Assembly: GCF_905147365.1 (NCBI RefSeq) | Contig: NC_056418.1 | Span: 8,617,262 to 8,681,261 of the forward strand | Direction of reading: 5' to 3' | Origin: Aricia agestis | Taxonomy: Eukaryota > Arthropoda > Insecta > Lepidoptera > Lycaenidae | Length of the DNA: 64,000 nucleotides | Part shown: in pieces, positions 53,188 to 63,426 of the stretch | Layout: the number at the start of each line of letters is the position of its first letter | Position numbering within the stretch: position 1 is the stretch's first letter | Program-made: the position numbers and the translations under genes | Notes under the pieces: generated by a model | Database searches by the model: none | The model's input: the letters and a program-made list of their open reading frames with translations, nothing else | Told to the model about the DNA's origin: nothing

Positions 53188-54006
53188 GATGCAATGTTTT
53201 GATCACCTTAAATAATTCGTTGCAACATGGGACGTCGTTTCCTTTTGCCTGACGCCGTTTCACTGTCGATATCTGTTATCATTCAGGTACATTATAGACA
53301 ATTACCGATATGGCTTTTAGTTTTTATCACAATACATCGCAGCGTGTTAGATAACGCATTCCAATAAACGTTTCACAGTATGCTTCTCTGAATATTCAAA
53401 GTTTCCGACTCGTAGAAGATCCGAAACCAAGACGGCCTTCACCGAGCTGAAAATAGAATGAAACATTTTTATAATAAAAGTAAATATTATCAGAAATATA
53501 TTTGAGAATTGCTTGGCTATTTTACTTTTTTGGTTTACTTTTTAGCCTTTTTACAATTATAAAGAATAACACGTGTTGCGAGTTGCAACTCCAAGATCTC
53601 TCACTGATTACCTGAGTGACGCTGTCATTCTCTGCCACATTGCGCTTGCGCACCTTCTCGTATTCAAGCTATCTTGAATATATTATATAGGACGTGCGAT
53701 TAAAATGTTGGGTTCTTCATACTTTATATTTCCACTGTAAACCTCTTTTAGTACCAAGTTTTTTCCGAACCCTATGTGTTAATCCAGGATGTCTGCTAAC
53801 ACCATTGACCATGCCAATATTGATATCACTCCAGCCATACTTAAATGTAAAGAAGTAACAAACATACACACTCACACACTCACAAACTCTCACCTTTATA
53901 ATAATAAAGTATGAAGAATGACTAAGAAAAGTTTAAATTTACAGCTGCGATTTATTGCTGGAAATACTTAATAAGCAGTTATAATGTACTTGCTCTTGTT
54001 ATATTA
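53188..54006. other. Upstream region of ABCB with a LINE/SINE tail
   Basis: A minus-strand acceptor (TTTTCAG then CTCGGTGAAGG) near 53451 could mark a 5' untranslated exon leading into the start at 53187. At 53705-53935 lies a tail repeat (AAGTAACAAACATACACACT) flanked by the inverted pair TTCTTCATACTTTA / TAAAGTATGAAGAA. Confidence 0.4.
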
Positions 54007-54060
54007 CGAGGGCTGCTATTTATGTATCCGGAATTAAAAAAAGAAACAAACATATTAGTC

Positions 54061-56575
54061 CAGGGTCGATAATTTTTAAAACCAAAAAAAATCATAATAG
54101 GATGAAACCCATTAGAAAAGGAGGGAAATATGATAAAAATGAAAGGAAAAATAATTTACGGGCGATCTGAGGTTGGGAAGGGGATGGGGGTGAGTTTTTA
54201 AGGGTAAAAAACGGTTTTTCTCGATTTCCGGCAAAACTAAAAGTCCTATTGAAAAAAGTCAAATGGAAAAGTTGTAGATAATAAAAAGATCTAAAACTTT
54301 TGTATTTACACTTTTTTCACATAACCTCAAAATTTATGTGAAAAATTCAAAAAACCAAGTTTTTGGTTTTTTATTTTTATCTTTTACAAAAATTATTTTT
54401 TTATAACGAAATTTTGTGAAAACTTACCTTTTTATGTCCCAAATACGCTGTAATTTATTTAATTAAAAATATTTATTTTTTCACCTTATTTTGAATTAAT
54501 ATCGAAAAAACACCCTAATTTTCAATCGAAAATTCACCCGTCAAAATATCAGCTTTTTTCAAAAAGTTGGTGTGGTTTCTGTTCGTTGGAATCTCTACTT
54601 TCCGATGGTAAAAAAAAAATATATGTTACTATGGTAAATCTTCTCAGAAAATGCAAAAATTAAAAAAAAACTTGAATTCGAAAAAATTTTTTTAATTATT
54701 ATAAATAATTTCATCTAAAAAATGTGATTGCTGCAATTTGTTTCAATTAAAAAGTTGATTTATTTAATTCTAATTACATTTATCAAAATCATTTAATGTG
54801 TTCTGTTTTTTAATATACTGTAATACATTATTTCTTGTATCGCTGCTTTGAACACATGAAATTTTTTCTTTTGATTTATTACCGAAAAATCCACCGCAGA
54901 TACTCGTAAAGCAATGAGATTCAAAATTAAATCCAAGAGCATCTTTAATTACTTCTTTTCCTTCCTTTGCTTTTTTTGTCTTGAACTACAAAATGTAGCT
55001 ATTGCGGTCTCGTCATTATATTGACTTTGACAACTTCGATGAATAAAAGCTGATGTCAAAGTCTCAAATTTTTTGTATTTATTGTCGATTCTTTTTTTGC
55101 TGGATACCACTAAACGATTCAAAGCTGCTTTTTTTATTGCATACACTTGCTTATCATCTGCCTTATTGCAAATGATACAAACAGATTCATCCATACTGAT
55201 AATCTGAAAAGACAAAATCGAATTAATAATGTCTTCACTATTTAATCGTGAATAAACTCCCATGAAAAAAAAATTAAAGAAATCAATGTCAAAATGTATA
55301 AATAATATATTATAAATCTATAAAAAAGTATAAAATATATATGAAAATCGGCCAAAAGTTTGTTTTATTAGAAATATATTTACGATATATATTTTATATA
55401 TTTTTTATAGATTTTAAATATATTTTTTATAGATTTTGAAATATATTTTTTTTCATGGGATTAACTAAATTTGTTTGTGCAAAATTAAGGAGATAATTAT
55501 TTTTTTATCTTGTACTAAAATATCATTTAATGTAACAGCTGCTACGAAATATATAGTATATAATAGTAGGTATGTATGTAGTAAGACCCAGACCCGCCTA
55601 GCCCCTTCCCCACTTCTCCACGAAATACCTTTTGATGGGCTACAATTTTTCGTAGGTCACTCAGGTATATCTACTCAGGTATATATATAATTTATCTCAA
55701 AATAGTTATAAATAAGCATCTACGCATATAATTTAAAGAAAATTAGACAACTTTCTCCAAATATTGTAGATGTCTTATTAAATATTAATTTAATTAACTT
55801 ATTTGTTTGTTAATTATAGTAGTATATTTTTATTTGCAATTTTTTTGTTATCAATGTCACATGTAATCTAACGTTTTTCGAGTAATTAAAGTCTAAATTT
55901 TAATAAATAGCTCAAAATTATTTATAATAATTAAAAAAAAATTTTCAAATTCAAGTTTTTTTTTAATTTTTGCGTTTTCTGAGAAGATTAACCATAGTAA
56001 CATATATATTTTTTTTCACCATCGGAAAGTAGAGATTTCAACGAACAGAAACCACACCAACTTTTTGAAAAAAGCTGATATTTTGACGGGTGAATTTTCG
56101 ATTGAAAATTAGGGTGTTTTTTCGATATTAATTCAATATAAGGTGAAAAAATAAATATTTTTATTAAATAAATTACAGAGTATTTGGGACATAAAAAGGT
56201 AAGTTTTCACAAAATTTCGTTATAAAAAAATAATTTTTGTAAAAGATAAAAATAAAAAACCAAAAACTTGGTTTTTTGAATTTTTCACATAAATTTTGAG
56301 GTTATGTGAAAAAAGTGTAAATACAAAAGTTTTAGATCTTTTTATTATCTACAACTTTTCCATTTGACTTTTTTCGATAGGACTTTTAGTTTTGCCGGAA
56401 ATCGAGAAAATCCGTTTTTTACCCTTAAAAACTCACCCCCATCCCCTTCCCAACCTCAGATCGCCCGTAAATTATTTTTCCTTTCATTTTTATCATATTT
56501 CCCTCCTTTTCTAATGGGTTTCATTCTATTATAATTTTTTTTCACATTTCATTATTTTTAAAGGCTTCTACCCTG
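54061..56575. mobile_element. Foldback DNA element with ~650-bp inverted arms, nested in the mariner
   Basis: Arms of about 650 bp, 54061-54714 and 55916-56575, are inverted copies with few differences. The ends read CAGGGT...ACCCTG, and GTC flanks both sides (54058-54060, 56576-56578), a possible 3-bp target duplication. The 1.2-kb loop contains a Cys/His-rich reading frame and an inner AT-rich inverted repeat (TCCCATGAAAAA type) around 55258-55455. No known transposase signature is visible. The superfamily is unresolved. Confidence 0.82.
54949..55263 (-). CDS. Unidentified Cys/His-rich protein in the foldback element
   Basis: A 104-codon frame. A good splice acceptor (TCTTTTCAG) precedes MDESVCIICNK at about 55195, so the true coding start may be that internal Met. 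Visible features are C-x2-C (CIICNK), a basic stretch, HRSC, and a Lys/Arg-rich end KKQRKEKK. In the next frame the minus strand stays open from about 54952 down to 54770 and encodes NFESHCFTSICGGFF and a later Cys, which suggests one protein broken by a frameshift or joined by a small intron. The Cys/His spacing recalls the N-terminal parts of uncharacterised arthropod proteins often found in repeats. I cannot name the family or a function. Confidence 0.45.
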   Translation of the reverse strand: MGVYSRLNSEDIINSILSFQIISMDESVCIICNKADDKQVYAIKKAALNRLVVSSKKRIDNKYKKFETLTSAFIHRSCQSQYNDETAIATFCSSRQKKQRKEKK

Positions 56576-56599
56576 GTCTATATATCATTTAATATGGTT

Positions 56600-57691
56600 T
56601 TATTGCTTTTCAAAATATTCGCCGCGATGATCGACACACTTTTGCATACGCTGGAACCAATTTTCATAGCACTTTTTCCATTCTGATTGAGGTATCTCCA
56701 AAACGTGCACTTTGAACGCATCAACAGCCTCTTCGCGGCTCGAAAAACGTTGACCACGTAATTTGTTCTTCGCGTATGGAAATAAAAAGAAATCGTTAGG
56801 TGCCAAATCAGGGCTGTACGGCGGATGACCAGTCAATTCGATCTTTTGACCCTCCAAAAACTGAGTTGTTTCAGCTGAGGTGTGACAGCTAGCATTGTCG
56901 TGATGTAATATGATTCTGCGTTGTCGGTTGTCCTTTCTTATTTCTTCAAAGACTTCTGGTAAACAAATGGTCGTATACCATTCAGAATTAACCGTTTTAC
57001 GATTCTCTAATGGCACTGTAGCCACATGTCCATTAATTCCAAAAAAACAGGCGACCATTTGCTTCAAAGTACTTTTTGCACGAGTAACTTTTGTTGGTTT
57101 CGGCTCATCTTGGAACACCCACACCGTTGACTGTTGTTTAGTTTCGGGGTCATATGCATAGATCCAAGATTCATCACCTGTGTAGATATTATAAACGGCT
57201 TTTGACGTACCACGGTTGTATTTTTTTATCATTTTTTTGCACCAATCGACACGAGCCCGTTTTTGATCGATTGTCAAGTTGTGCGGAATCCAACGCGAAC
57301 ATATTTTTTTTACAGCCAAATGTTCGTGTAATATCTTATGTATGCTCGTCATACTTATGCCTAAGGACGCCTCTATCTCGCGATATGTAACATGACGATC
57401 ACGCATTATTAGTTCCCGCACAGCATCTATATTTTGTGGGACAACAGCTGTTTTTGGGCGACCTTCTTTATTTTCATCCGTGAGCATAGACCGCCCACGA
57501 TTAAACTCACTGTACCAGTGATAAACAGTGGTTTTTGATGGTGCTTCATCTCCAAAAGTTGCGGTGAGTTGAATAAAGCACTGTTGTTGATTTAGCCCAC
57601 GCCGAAAATCGTAGTAAATCATTGCACGAAAATGTTCACGCGTTAAATCCATGGCAAATGAAGACAAGCAATTTTCAAAATGACGCCACAA
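56600..57691 (-). CDS. Mariner transposase, apparently intact
   Basis: The open frame of 363 codons uses the first ATG. An internal ATG at residue 14 (MDLTREHFRAM) would give 350 residues, nearer the usual 340-350, and may be the true start. N-terminal helix-turn-helix DNA-binding regions are followed by the catalytic triad D173 (TGDESW), D265 (HHDNASCH) and D300 (PNDFFLFP). The second and third are separated by 34 residues, the D,D34D hallmark of the mariner clade. WVFQDEPKP and YSPDLAPNDFFL are also family signatures. No frameshift or stop is seen, so the protein could be active, although the 3' region is interrupted. Confidence 0.93.
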   Translation of the reverse strand: MWRHFENCLSSFAMDLTREHFRAMIYYDFRRGLNQQQCFIQLTATFGDEAPSKTTVYHWYSEFNRGRSMLTDENKEGRPKTAVVPQNIDAVRELIMRDRHVTYREIEASLGISMTSIHKILHEHLAVKKICSRWIPHNLTIDQKRARVDWCKKMIKKYNRGTSKAVYNIYTGDESWIYAYDPETKQQSTVWVFQDEPKPTKVTRAKSTLKQMVACFFGINGHVATVPLENRKTVNSEWYTTICLPEVFEEIRKDNRQRRIILHHDNASCHTSAETTQFLEGQKIELTGHPPYSPDLAPNDFFLFPYAKNKLRGQRFSSREEAVDAFKVHVLEIPQSEWKKCYENWFQRMQKCVDHRGEYFEKQ

Positions 57692-57826
57692 TGGAAAAAT
57701 AATTGACAGTCACATGAAACAAAATGTATTCTTCAACCAAAGAGTTCTATTTTCAAATGTTGTAATTACTTTTTAAATATTGTTCTTGTAAGTGGCCAGT
57801 TCCGGATACATAAATAGCAGCCCTCG

Positions 57827-59198
57827 TAAATGTAGTAGACCCTACTGCGTAATTTGGGCATAAAAATGACTATAAGGACGTTTTTCCTGTCATTTAGATT
57901 TACGCCCTACTAGCATAAGGGCGTAAATAAGGGCCGGCGTAAGGGCCGGTAGCCTTCATGACGCTCTCCATTCTGCCGAGGGTCGCCACAGGTGGCGTAA
58001 TGTGGTCACCTATAAACTCCTAAACTAACTCCTACTCCTTCCTCACCTTCAGCAATGAGGAACACGCCGCGAGGAGATTTACGCCCGTGCGCGAATCTGG
58101 TCCGCATGCGGGGTGACAGCATGCATCTGGCCGCGTGCGTGTTGCCCGCATGACAGAGAAAAACATGTATGAAATGAGGATGCGGGTTTCCATGCGAACC
58201 ATCCGCGCGCGGGCGATAATCCGATTGACAGGAAAAGTACCCTAAAAATATTAACTTGTGAGGATAAAGATTTTATTAAAATTTTACCTTAGTCACTACT
58301 CAGTAGACAGTCCATAAAATATAAGCTATCATCCACATAACATAAAGTCCCGTCAAAATTGATCCACGGTAAATAATATGTGGTCGGGATATAATATCCT
58401 TCTACTGATGATATTTTAAAATCCGTACAGCTAAGTATACAATTTTGCTTAAGGCGGAAACAGTCGTACAAACATAAACATATCCCCCTTTTAAATAATA
58501 TCAGTGTATTAAAGCAGTCTTTCACAAATTCAACGTCCTGTAGCCTATAGCCTGCTTTACTTTAGATACCTTTAGATATTGTGTTCAGTTTACTTAATTG
58601 TGTGTAGGCTGTGTACAATGTACATCGATGATGAAGCAATAATAAATTGATATTGTGGGTTAAGGGTGTCCCCAGATGACTTTGTTCAATATTCAATATA
58701 GAACTAAAATCATCTAAAAATACAATTTCGCGCAAATATCGGCAGTAGGACTTATTATATGTAAAATAACATGCTGATTAAATAATAACATTACAATCAC
58801 AATATTTTATTTTATTTCCCGTTTCGTGGCAAGTGGCAACCCTGGCATATTTGCTTGTTACGAGTATCTACACCGGCGCGGTGGCGGCATCGTGCGACAT
58901 CAAAGGCGTTTCACAACTGTAGGGTAAATATATTGCTATACTGTGACAATGTCTTCCAAATCGAGAATGTCCCTGCAAAATTGGAACAGGTGGCAACTCC
59001 GTATAAAGTAGACCCAACCCCTACCGGAGATGTGCAAATAAACTACAGTACCTTGTACTATTATCTATTCTGTGACTACAGTATCTGCACTCTCCAGGCC
59101 CCAGGTTTCAGATGTCAGGTAATTTGACAACAGTTATAATGAAGTGCAAAATCGATAGGCAGTGACCTCGACTCATCACCGCCCTATTGTAATTTTAA
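57827..59198. other. Intergenic, repeats only
   Basis: A GC-rich stretch at 57890-58240 has inverted motifs (TTACGCCCT / AGGGCGTAA, GGTCCGCATGCG / CGCATGACA) and looks like one or two MITEs. A 62-codon open stretch at 58930-59118 ends at a GT but has no recognisable protein signature. Confidence 0.4.
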
Positions 59199-59992
59199 GG
59201 CCGTGTTCACACCAAACCGACTGTGAGCCGCCGAATGTGAGCGAACGTTACGCAGTTTATTCTATTTTGATAAATATTCACTTTTTCGTTCACACCTAAC
59301 CGACAATACGCTATTACGCTAGGCGTAGGCGCGGATTCAGACCTGACACTCTCGGACATAATAAGAGCATTAGTCCGGTCGAGAGAAGCCTGGCAGGCGG
59401 TCTCTACTTTCTGCGAGTCCATCATGACGCATAAGGAGGCCGCTGAGAGAAATCGGGAAGCCGATGAAGCAGCTGACCCGATAAGGAGAAGACGCGGAAG
59501 ACGAAGACGCGCTCAACATGAGCGTCAACTCCCGCCATAATAGGGCTCGGGCGATGGATTGGGGAATCCGTCGCCTATTGCACGAGCTCTTCCGGTAGAA
59601 GAGCGGCCGGAGCCCTGGACCGCTCTTCTCCGGAGAAAGCGGCAGAAGCCGCGCGGATGGTTCTGCTGGTAGAGCAGATGCCGCTGTCTGGGCTGCTGCA
59701 GTTATCGCCTCAGGCGGGTCCAGAGGTACAGCGACACGCGGAGAGGAGGCACCGTTGGGTTTTAGTGGGTAGCCAAGGGTGCTCCCCCTTACCGCAGCAC
59801 CCGAAGAGTCCCACATATCCAGGCGCCCCCCCCAGGCTGTCGGGAATGCATGAAGCATTTCGCAATGGCAAAAAAAATCCGTAGGCGCGGACATTCGATA
59901 CCGTATATTTTCATTTTTCACGTTCACACTGGGGCTCACAGTGAGCCTGCTCACATTCGGCGGCTCACAGTCGGTTCTGTGTGAACACGGCC
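59199..59992. mobile_element. MITE with GGCCGTGTTCACAC ends, interrupted by an R1 fragment
   Basis: GGCCGTGTTCACAC ... GTGTGAACACGGCC with a further inverted 40 bp (CGACTGTGAGCCGCCGAATG), TAA on both sides (59196-59198, 59993-59995). The central insertion is 59336-59880. Confidence 0.9.
59336..59880 (+). mobile_element. 5'-truncated R1-clade LINE end
   Basis: An 11-bp target duplication GTAGGCGCGGA (59325-59335, 59881-59891) and a 3' A-run mark target-primed insertion. A plus-strand frame opens with LTLSDIIRALVRSREAW and FCESIMTHKEAAERNRE, then an Arg-rich end and a stop at about 59542. This is the expected C-terminus of an R1-type ORF2, followed by the GGGTTTTAGTGGGTAGCCAA 3' UTR. Confidence 0.85.
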
Positions 59993-61010
59993 TAATACGT
60001 GAAGTGCTGGTAATTATTATGGCAGCTTGTCGGAATTTTTTTATTTATCAATGTCCATGTTTTCATTATTTTAGTGTTTTGTAGGTACATGGTGGTACCA
60101 AAGTAATAACTAATAACAGTATTAAAGTAATATTAAAATAACGTACAAACATAATAATATGATTGCCTGAACAACTTATTATTCAGATGGTTTAGGGTTA
60201 ATATTAAACATTGCCGCGCCTTTCACTCTTATTGTAAAATAAATTGTATAATAAAATATTGTTCAACATTATTGTAGGTTTAGGGGATGCCTAAGCTTGT
60301 AAGCTTAGGCAGTAAAATATGTCATTTTGTAAACGATTTTTTGATTAGATTAGATTTGAACCAGATACGATTTCAGATATAGCTTGCTCTATGGCACTTA
60401 TAATAATAGGGGTGTAGAATATTTTTAGAAAATATATTTACTTTACAGATATGTACATTTGTTACACCTAAAATATACATAAAAAATAAATACACTCCTA
60501 TTTAAATAAAAAAAAACATTTATTAAATTTCGTTTTAAAACCCGCTAAAACGCTAAAGTTCATCATGGCGTCGCTATGCCGTCACGGTCCTCCAAACAAC
60601 AAAAATCTTTGTATGGGTTTGACATCGAAATGTCACTGTCACACCAATGTCACACACAATGTTTTGGAGATTATGACGTCACACTCTGTGATGGCTGTTT
60701 GCGATCACGTGATATTACGGATTAAATATTTACCATAATATATTTACATTTTAATAGTGTGTGTGTGGGCCTTACGGGAATACAAGAGTTAATGAAATTT
60801 TGCACAGTTATAGTTTATAATTTTATATTATGGCGAAGGAGTGCATCGAGTTAATAATATTATTTTGAAATTATGCTTAACATACATTTTTTAACAAATA
60901 AAACATTACACACACTTCCACAATGTGCACACTACCATATCATTTTTTAATTAAAAGCCTATACATACGAATTATACTTTTTTGTTTATGGTTGAGGTCT
61001 GTTGTCAAAT
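59993..61010. other. Intergenic, no gene recognised
   Basis: AT-rich, with a short GC-richer stretch (60540-60720) containing TATGGGTTTGACAT and several GTCACAC/GTGTGAC motifs. No coding signal. Confidence 0.4.
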
Positions 61011-61014
61011 TAAA

Positions 61015-61110
61015 ACCGGCCATGTGCGTGTCGGGCCACGAGCAATATATTGTATAGGGTTCCGTAGTACCGAGGAGGTGAAGCGTAAGTGGCGAGTGGG
61101 CGACATGACG
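61015..61110 (+). repeat. Diverged lepidopteran repeat (CCGGCCA..GTCGGG..GGGTTCCGTAG type)
   Basis: AAACCGGCCATGTGCGTGTC and ATAGGGTTCCGTAGTACCG match the widespread family also seen at 52795-52935. Its right limit is unclear. Confidence 0.55.
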
Positions 61111-61582
61111 GGACCCTCTGAGTGCAAATGATGCGTTTAAAGTCCAGCGACATCTCTCCTACCTTAAGCCGCTCTGTCAATGTTGCCGCCTCGGCGCACC
61201 GTGCGTGCGGTCATTTTGAGGGGCCCATTCAAAGAGTTGGCGAGTCACCGTCTACCAACATTGATATGTATGTTTCCACGTTGTATCGGCAGACGCCATA
61301 GTCCTTCCATAGTTACCCAGTCGACTAGCACCTCACTCCCACAGCCCGGCGTCATTTCTTATATCCATTCTCTGAAATAGTTCTACACTGGCAGGTAGCT
61401 CTCCTTGGTCGTACAGCGTACGTATAGTGCGGACAGGGAGAGTCGCTGGCTAGTGTCACATTACATTTAGATTGAAACGTAACGGGCCTCTGTGTGTTGG
61501 CTTCGGCCCCATGGCATGCCTATTGCCTTCCAAAGGTCCAGGATTTAATTATTGCCTGTAAGTAAGGAATGCCTCACATAAA

Positions 61583-63150
61583 CATAATAATAATAATAAT
61601 AACCATTTATTTCAGATCACAAAAAACCCATATTGTTAGTAGAATACAATGGAAATTATGTTAGTACATTACATTCCAATTATTATAGTAAAAAAATAAA
61701 TTTATTAGGAATGTTAAGGCATTGAAACTATTAAAATGAACCTTAATCTCTATCTAACATGCACCCGTAACTCTATCCAATCTTATCAAACCATCAAAAT
61801 TGTTAGTTGCCCTTAGAATGCTGTATAACTACTTTTGACACGCTGCATCAATGACGCCACTTGTTTCCTTAGCATGGTGTTAAAACCATTTCGCATTTCG
61901 GCAAACATTTCTGAGGCACTATAGTACCTCGGTAGTCCTAACAGCATTTTAAAGATATTATGTACTGAACACGAAAAGCATTTAGCTGGATGTAGCTCGC
62001 CCATAGATTGCATGAGTAAAAGGACTGACAGTAATCTTTAAATAAAGTCACTTTCACTTCTGCTGTAGAGCACCTTGCAAATCTACGAGCTAACATGTTC
62101 CCAGTTCCCACGTACGGCCAACGCCCTTCGCTCCCTCTCAATGTCTACTTCGTCAGCAAGCGTGTCGATTACCCAGTGACCCAGGTAATTGAATTTATTG
62201 GCTCTAGCAAGTGGAACTTCATTAAGAAACCCAGGTGGTATAGTGCTAACTTTGTGTTCACGGGGTTGAAAAACAAAAACTTCACTTCTCTTAGAGTTAT
62301 ATCTGAGTCCTTGGGCCTCGGCATACGCTTGACACTTGCCTAGCAGTTGTCTAAGGCCACTGATCGAGGGACTGAGCAACAGCATATGTCATCAGCATAA
62401 CTAATGTTGTTCAGCATTACTCCGCCAATGGAACAATCGATATTAGTGCTGCTCAGCTCCTCGTTCTGCTTATTTATGTAAAGGTTGAACAGACGAGGAG
62501 ATGTTAATCCACCTTGTCGAACTCCACACCTTAATTTATACTCGCTAGAGAGAGCCCCAGACTACTTTACAACATTCGCTTGGTTCTTGTACCAGTAATC
62601 AAAATATTTACTATCTCAATTGGAAGATCCGTCTCATCCAGCAACAAACTGGAGTGCTGCTATCAGTATAGTATTTGACAGTCTGCTTGAGTGACAAAAT
62701 TGCCGTTTCTGTAGATAGCCCTGCTGTAAAGCCAAACTGGGCATCGTGTAACTTAAGATGCTTGTCTAGAAATTGATCAAGGGGACTATCTAGGATCTTT
62801 GCTATTGTTGTTGCTAGCGATATGGGCCTATAATTTGCTTTACTGCAGGAATCTCCAGTTTTATTTTTGATTACTGGTACAACAATCGTCTTCATACAAT
62901 CACCAGGCAAATACGTGTGCCTAATGCATAGGGTGTAAAACAAAGATAGAACCCTTGGCAAATGTGAACCTGCGTGTCTCAGATGCTCGATGCTAATACC
63001 ATCATGACCTGGAGATTTAACCTTTGTCATAGCGCGTATCGTGTTAGACACTTCTTTCGCAGTAAAGCAGTAAAGGATGAGTAGTTGTCCGGCTGGGCAA
63101 GTGGTTATTAGACTCGAGCGGCCGAGGTACACAGTTTGGCATGGATAAGG
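61583..63150 (-). pseudogene. Decayed non-LTR reverse transcriptase (CR1/L2-like)
   Basis: On the minus strand, 63132 to 62611 reads KSPGHDGISIEHLRHAG, NYRPISLATTIAKILD and LKLHDAQFGFTAGLSTETA. About 62530-62385 then reads GVRQGGLTSPRLFNLYIN and SYADDI, the catalytic box. 62385-62083 carries SGLRQLLGKCQAYAEAQG and FNYLGHWV, and 62141-61940 a further piece. The pieces lie in different frames, with stops between them, so the copy is dead. It ends in a (TTA)n tail (61583-61602), as in CR1/L2-type elements. It lies 275 bp upstream of the chemoreceptor-like gene. Confidence 0.82.
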
Positions 63151-63426
63151 GTTCTATCAATTAGTTCGCCCTAAATAATATAATGGCAATTCCAGCTGCC
63201 TGCCTTCTACATTGAGTGGGATGCACATAGTAGGAGTAACATATTATATATTATGCACTATAGTAGGACTAACACAATGGAAAATCCATTTTCATATATT
63301 TAGAAGATAGAAGATATACCAACATCCTGTAGCATAAGTGAGGTTTAGATAATATTGTAACGCTATATCAAACGTTAATGTTTGAATCGAGTCCGTGCTA
63401 AATGGTCGTCAACATAAAAAGTAAAA

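Larger units (their letters stand above)
54007..57826 (-). mobile_element. Mariner DNA transposon, interrupted by a foldback element
   Basis: Terminal inverted repeats of 27 bp beginning CGAGGGCTGCTATTTATGTA match perfectly at 54007 and 57826. Both are bordered by the TA target duplication expected for mariner (54005-54006, 57827-57828). Removing the nested element 54061-56575 leaves about 1.3 kb, the normal mariner length. The transposase reads on the minus strand. The foldback element landed in its short 3' non-coding part. Confidence 0.93.

Noticed and set aside
58855..59127. Open frame considered as an upstream exon of the chemoreceptor-like gene
   Set aside because: It ends at a plausible donor and would join in frame at 63463, but the downstream exon has its own in-frame ATG at 63427 with a typical receptor N-terminus, and this stretch has no recognisable protein features.
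59370..59954. 194-codon minus-strand open frame
   Set aside because: It runs antisense through the R1 fragment and crosses the MITE junction, so it is a shadow of the GC-rich repeat.
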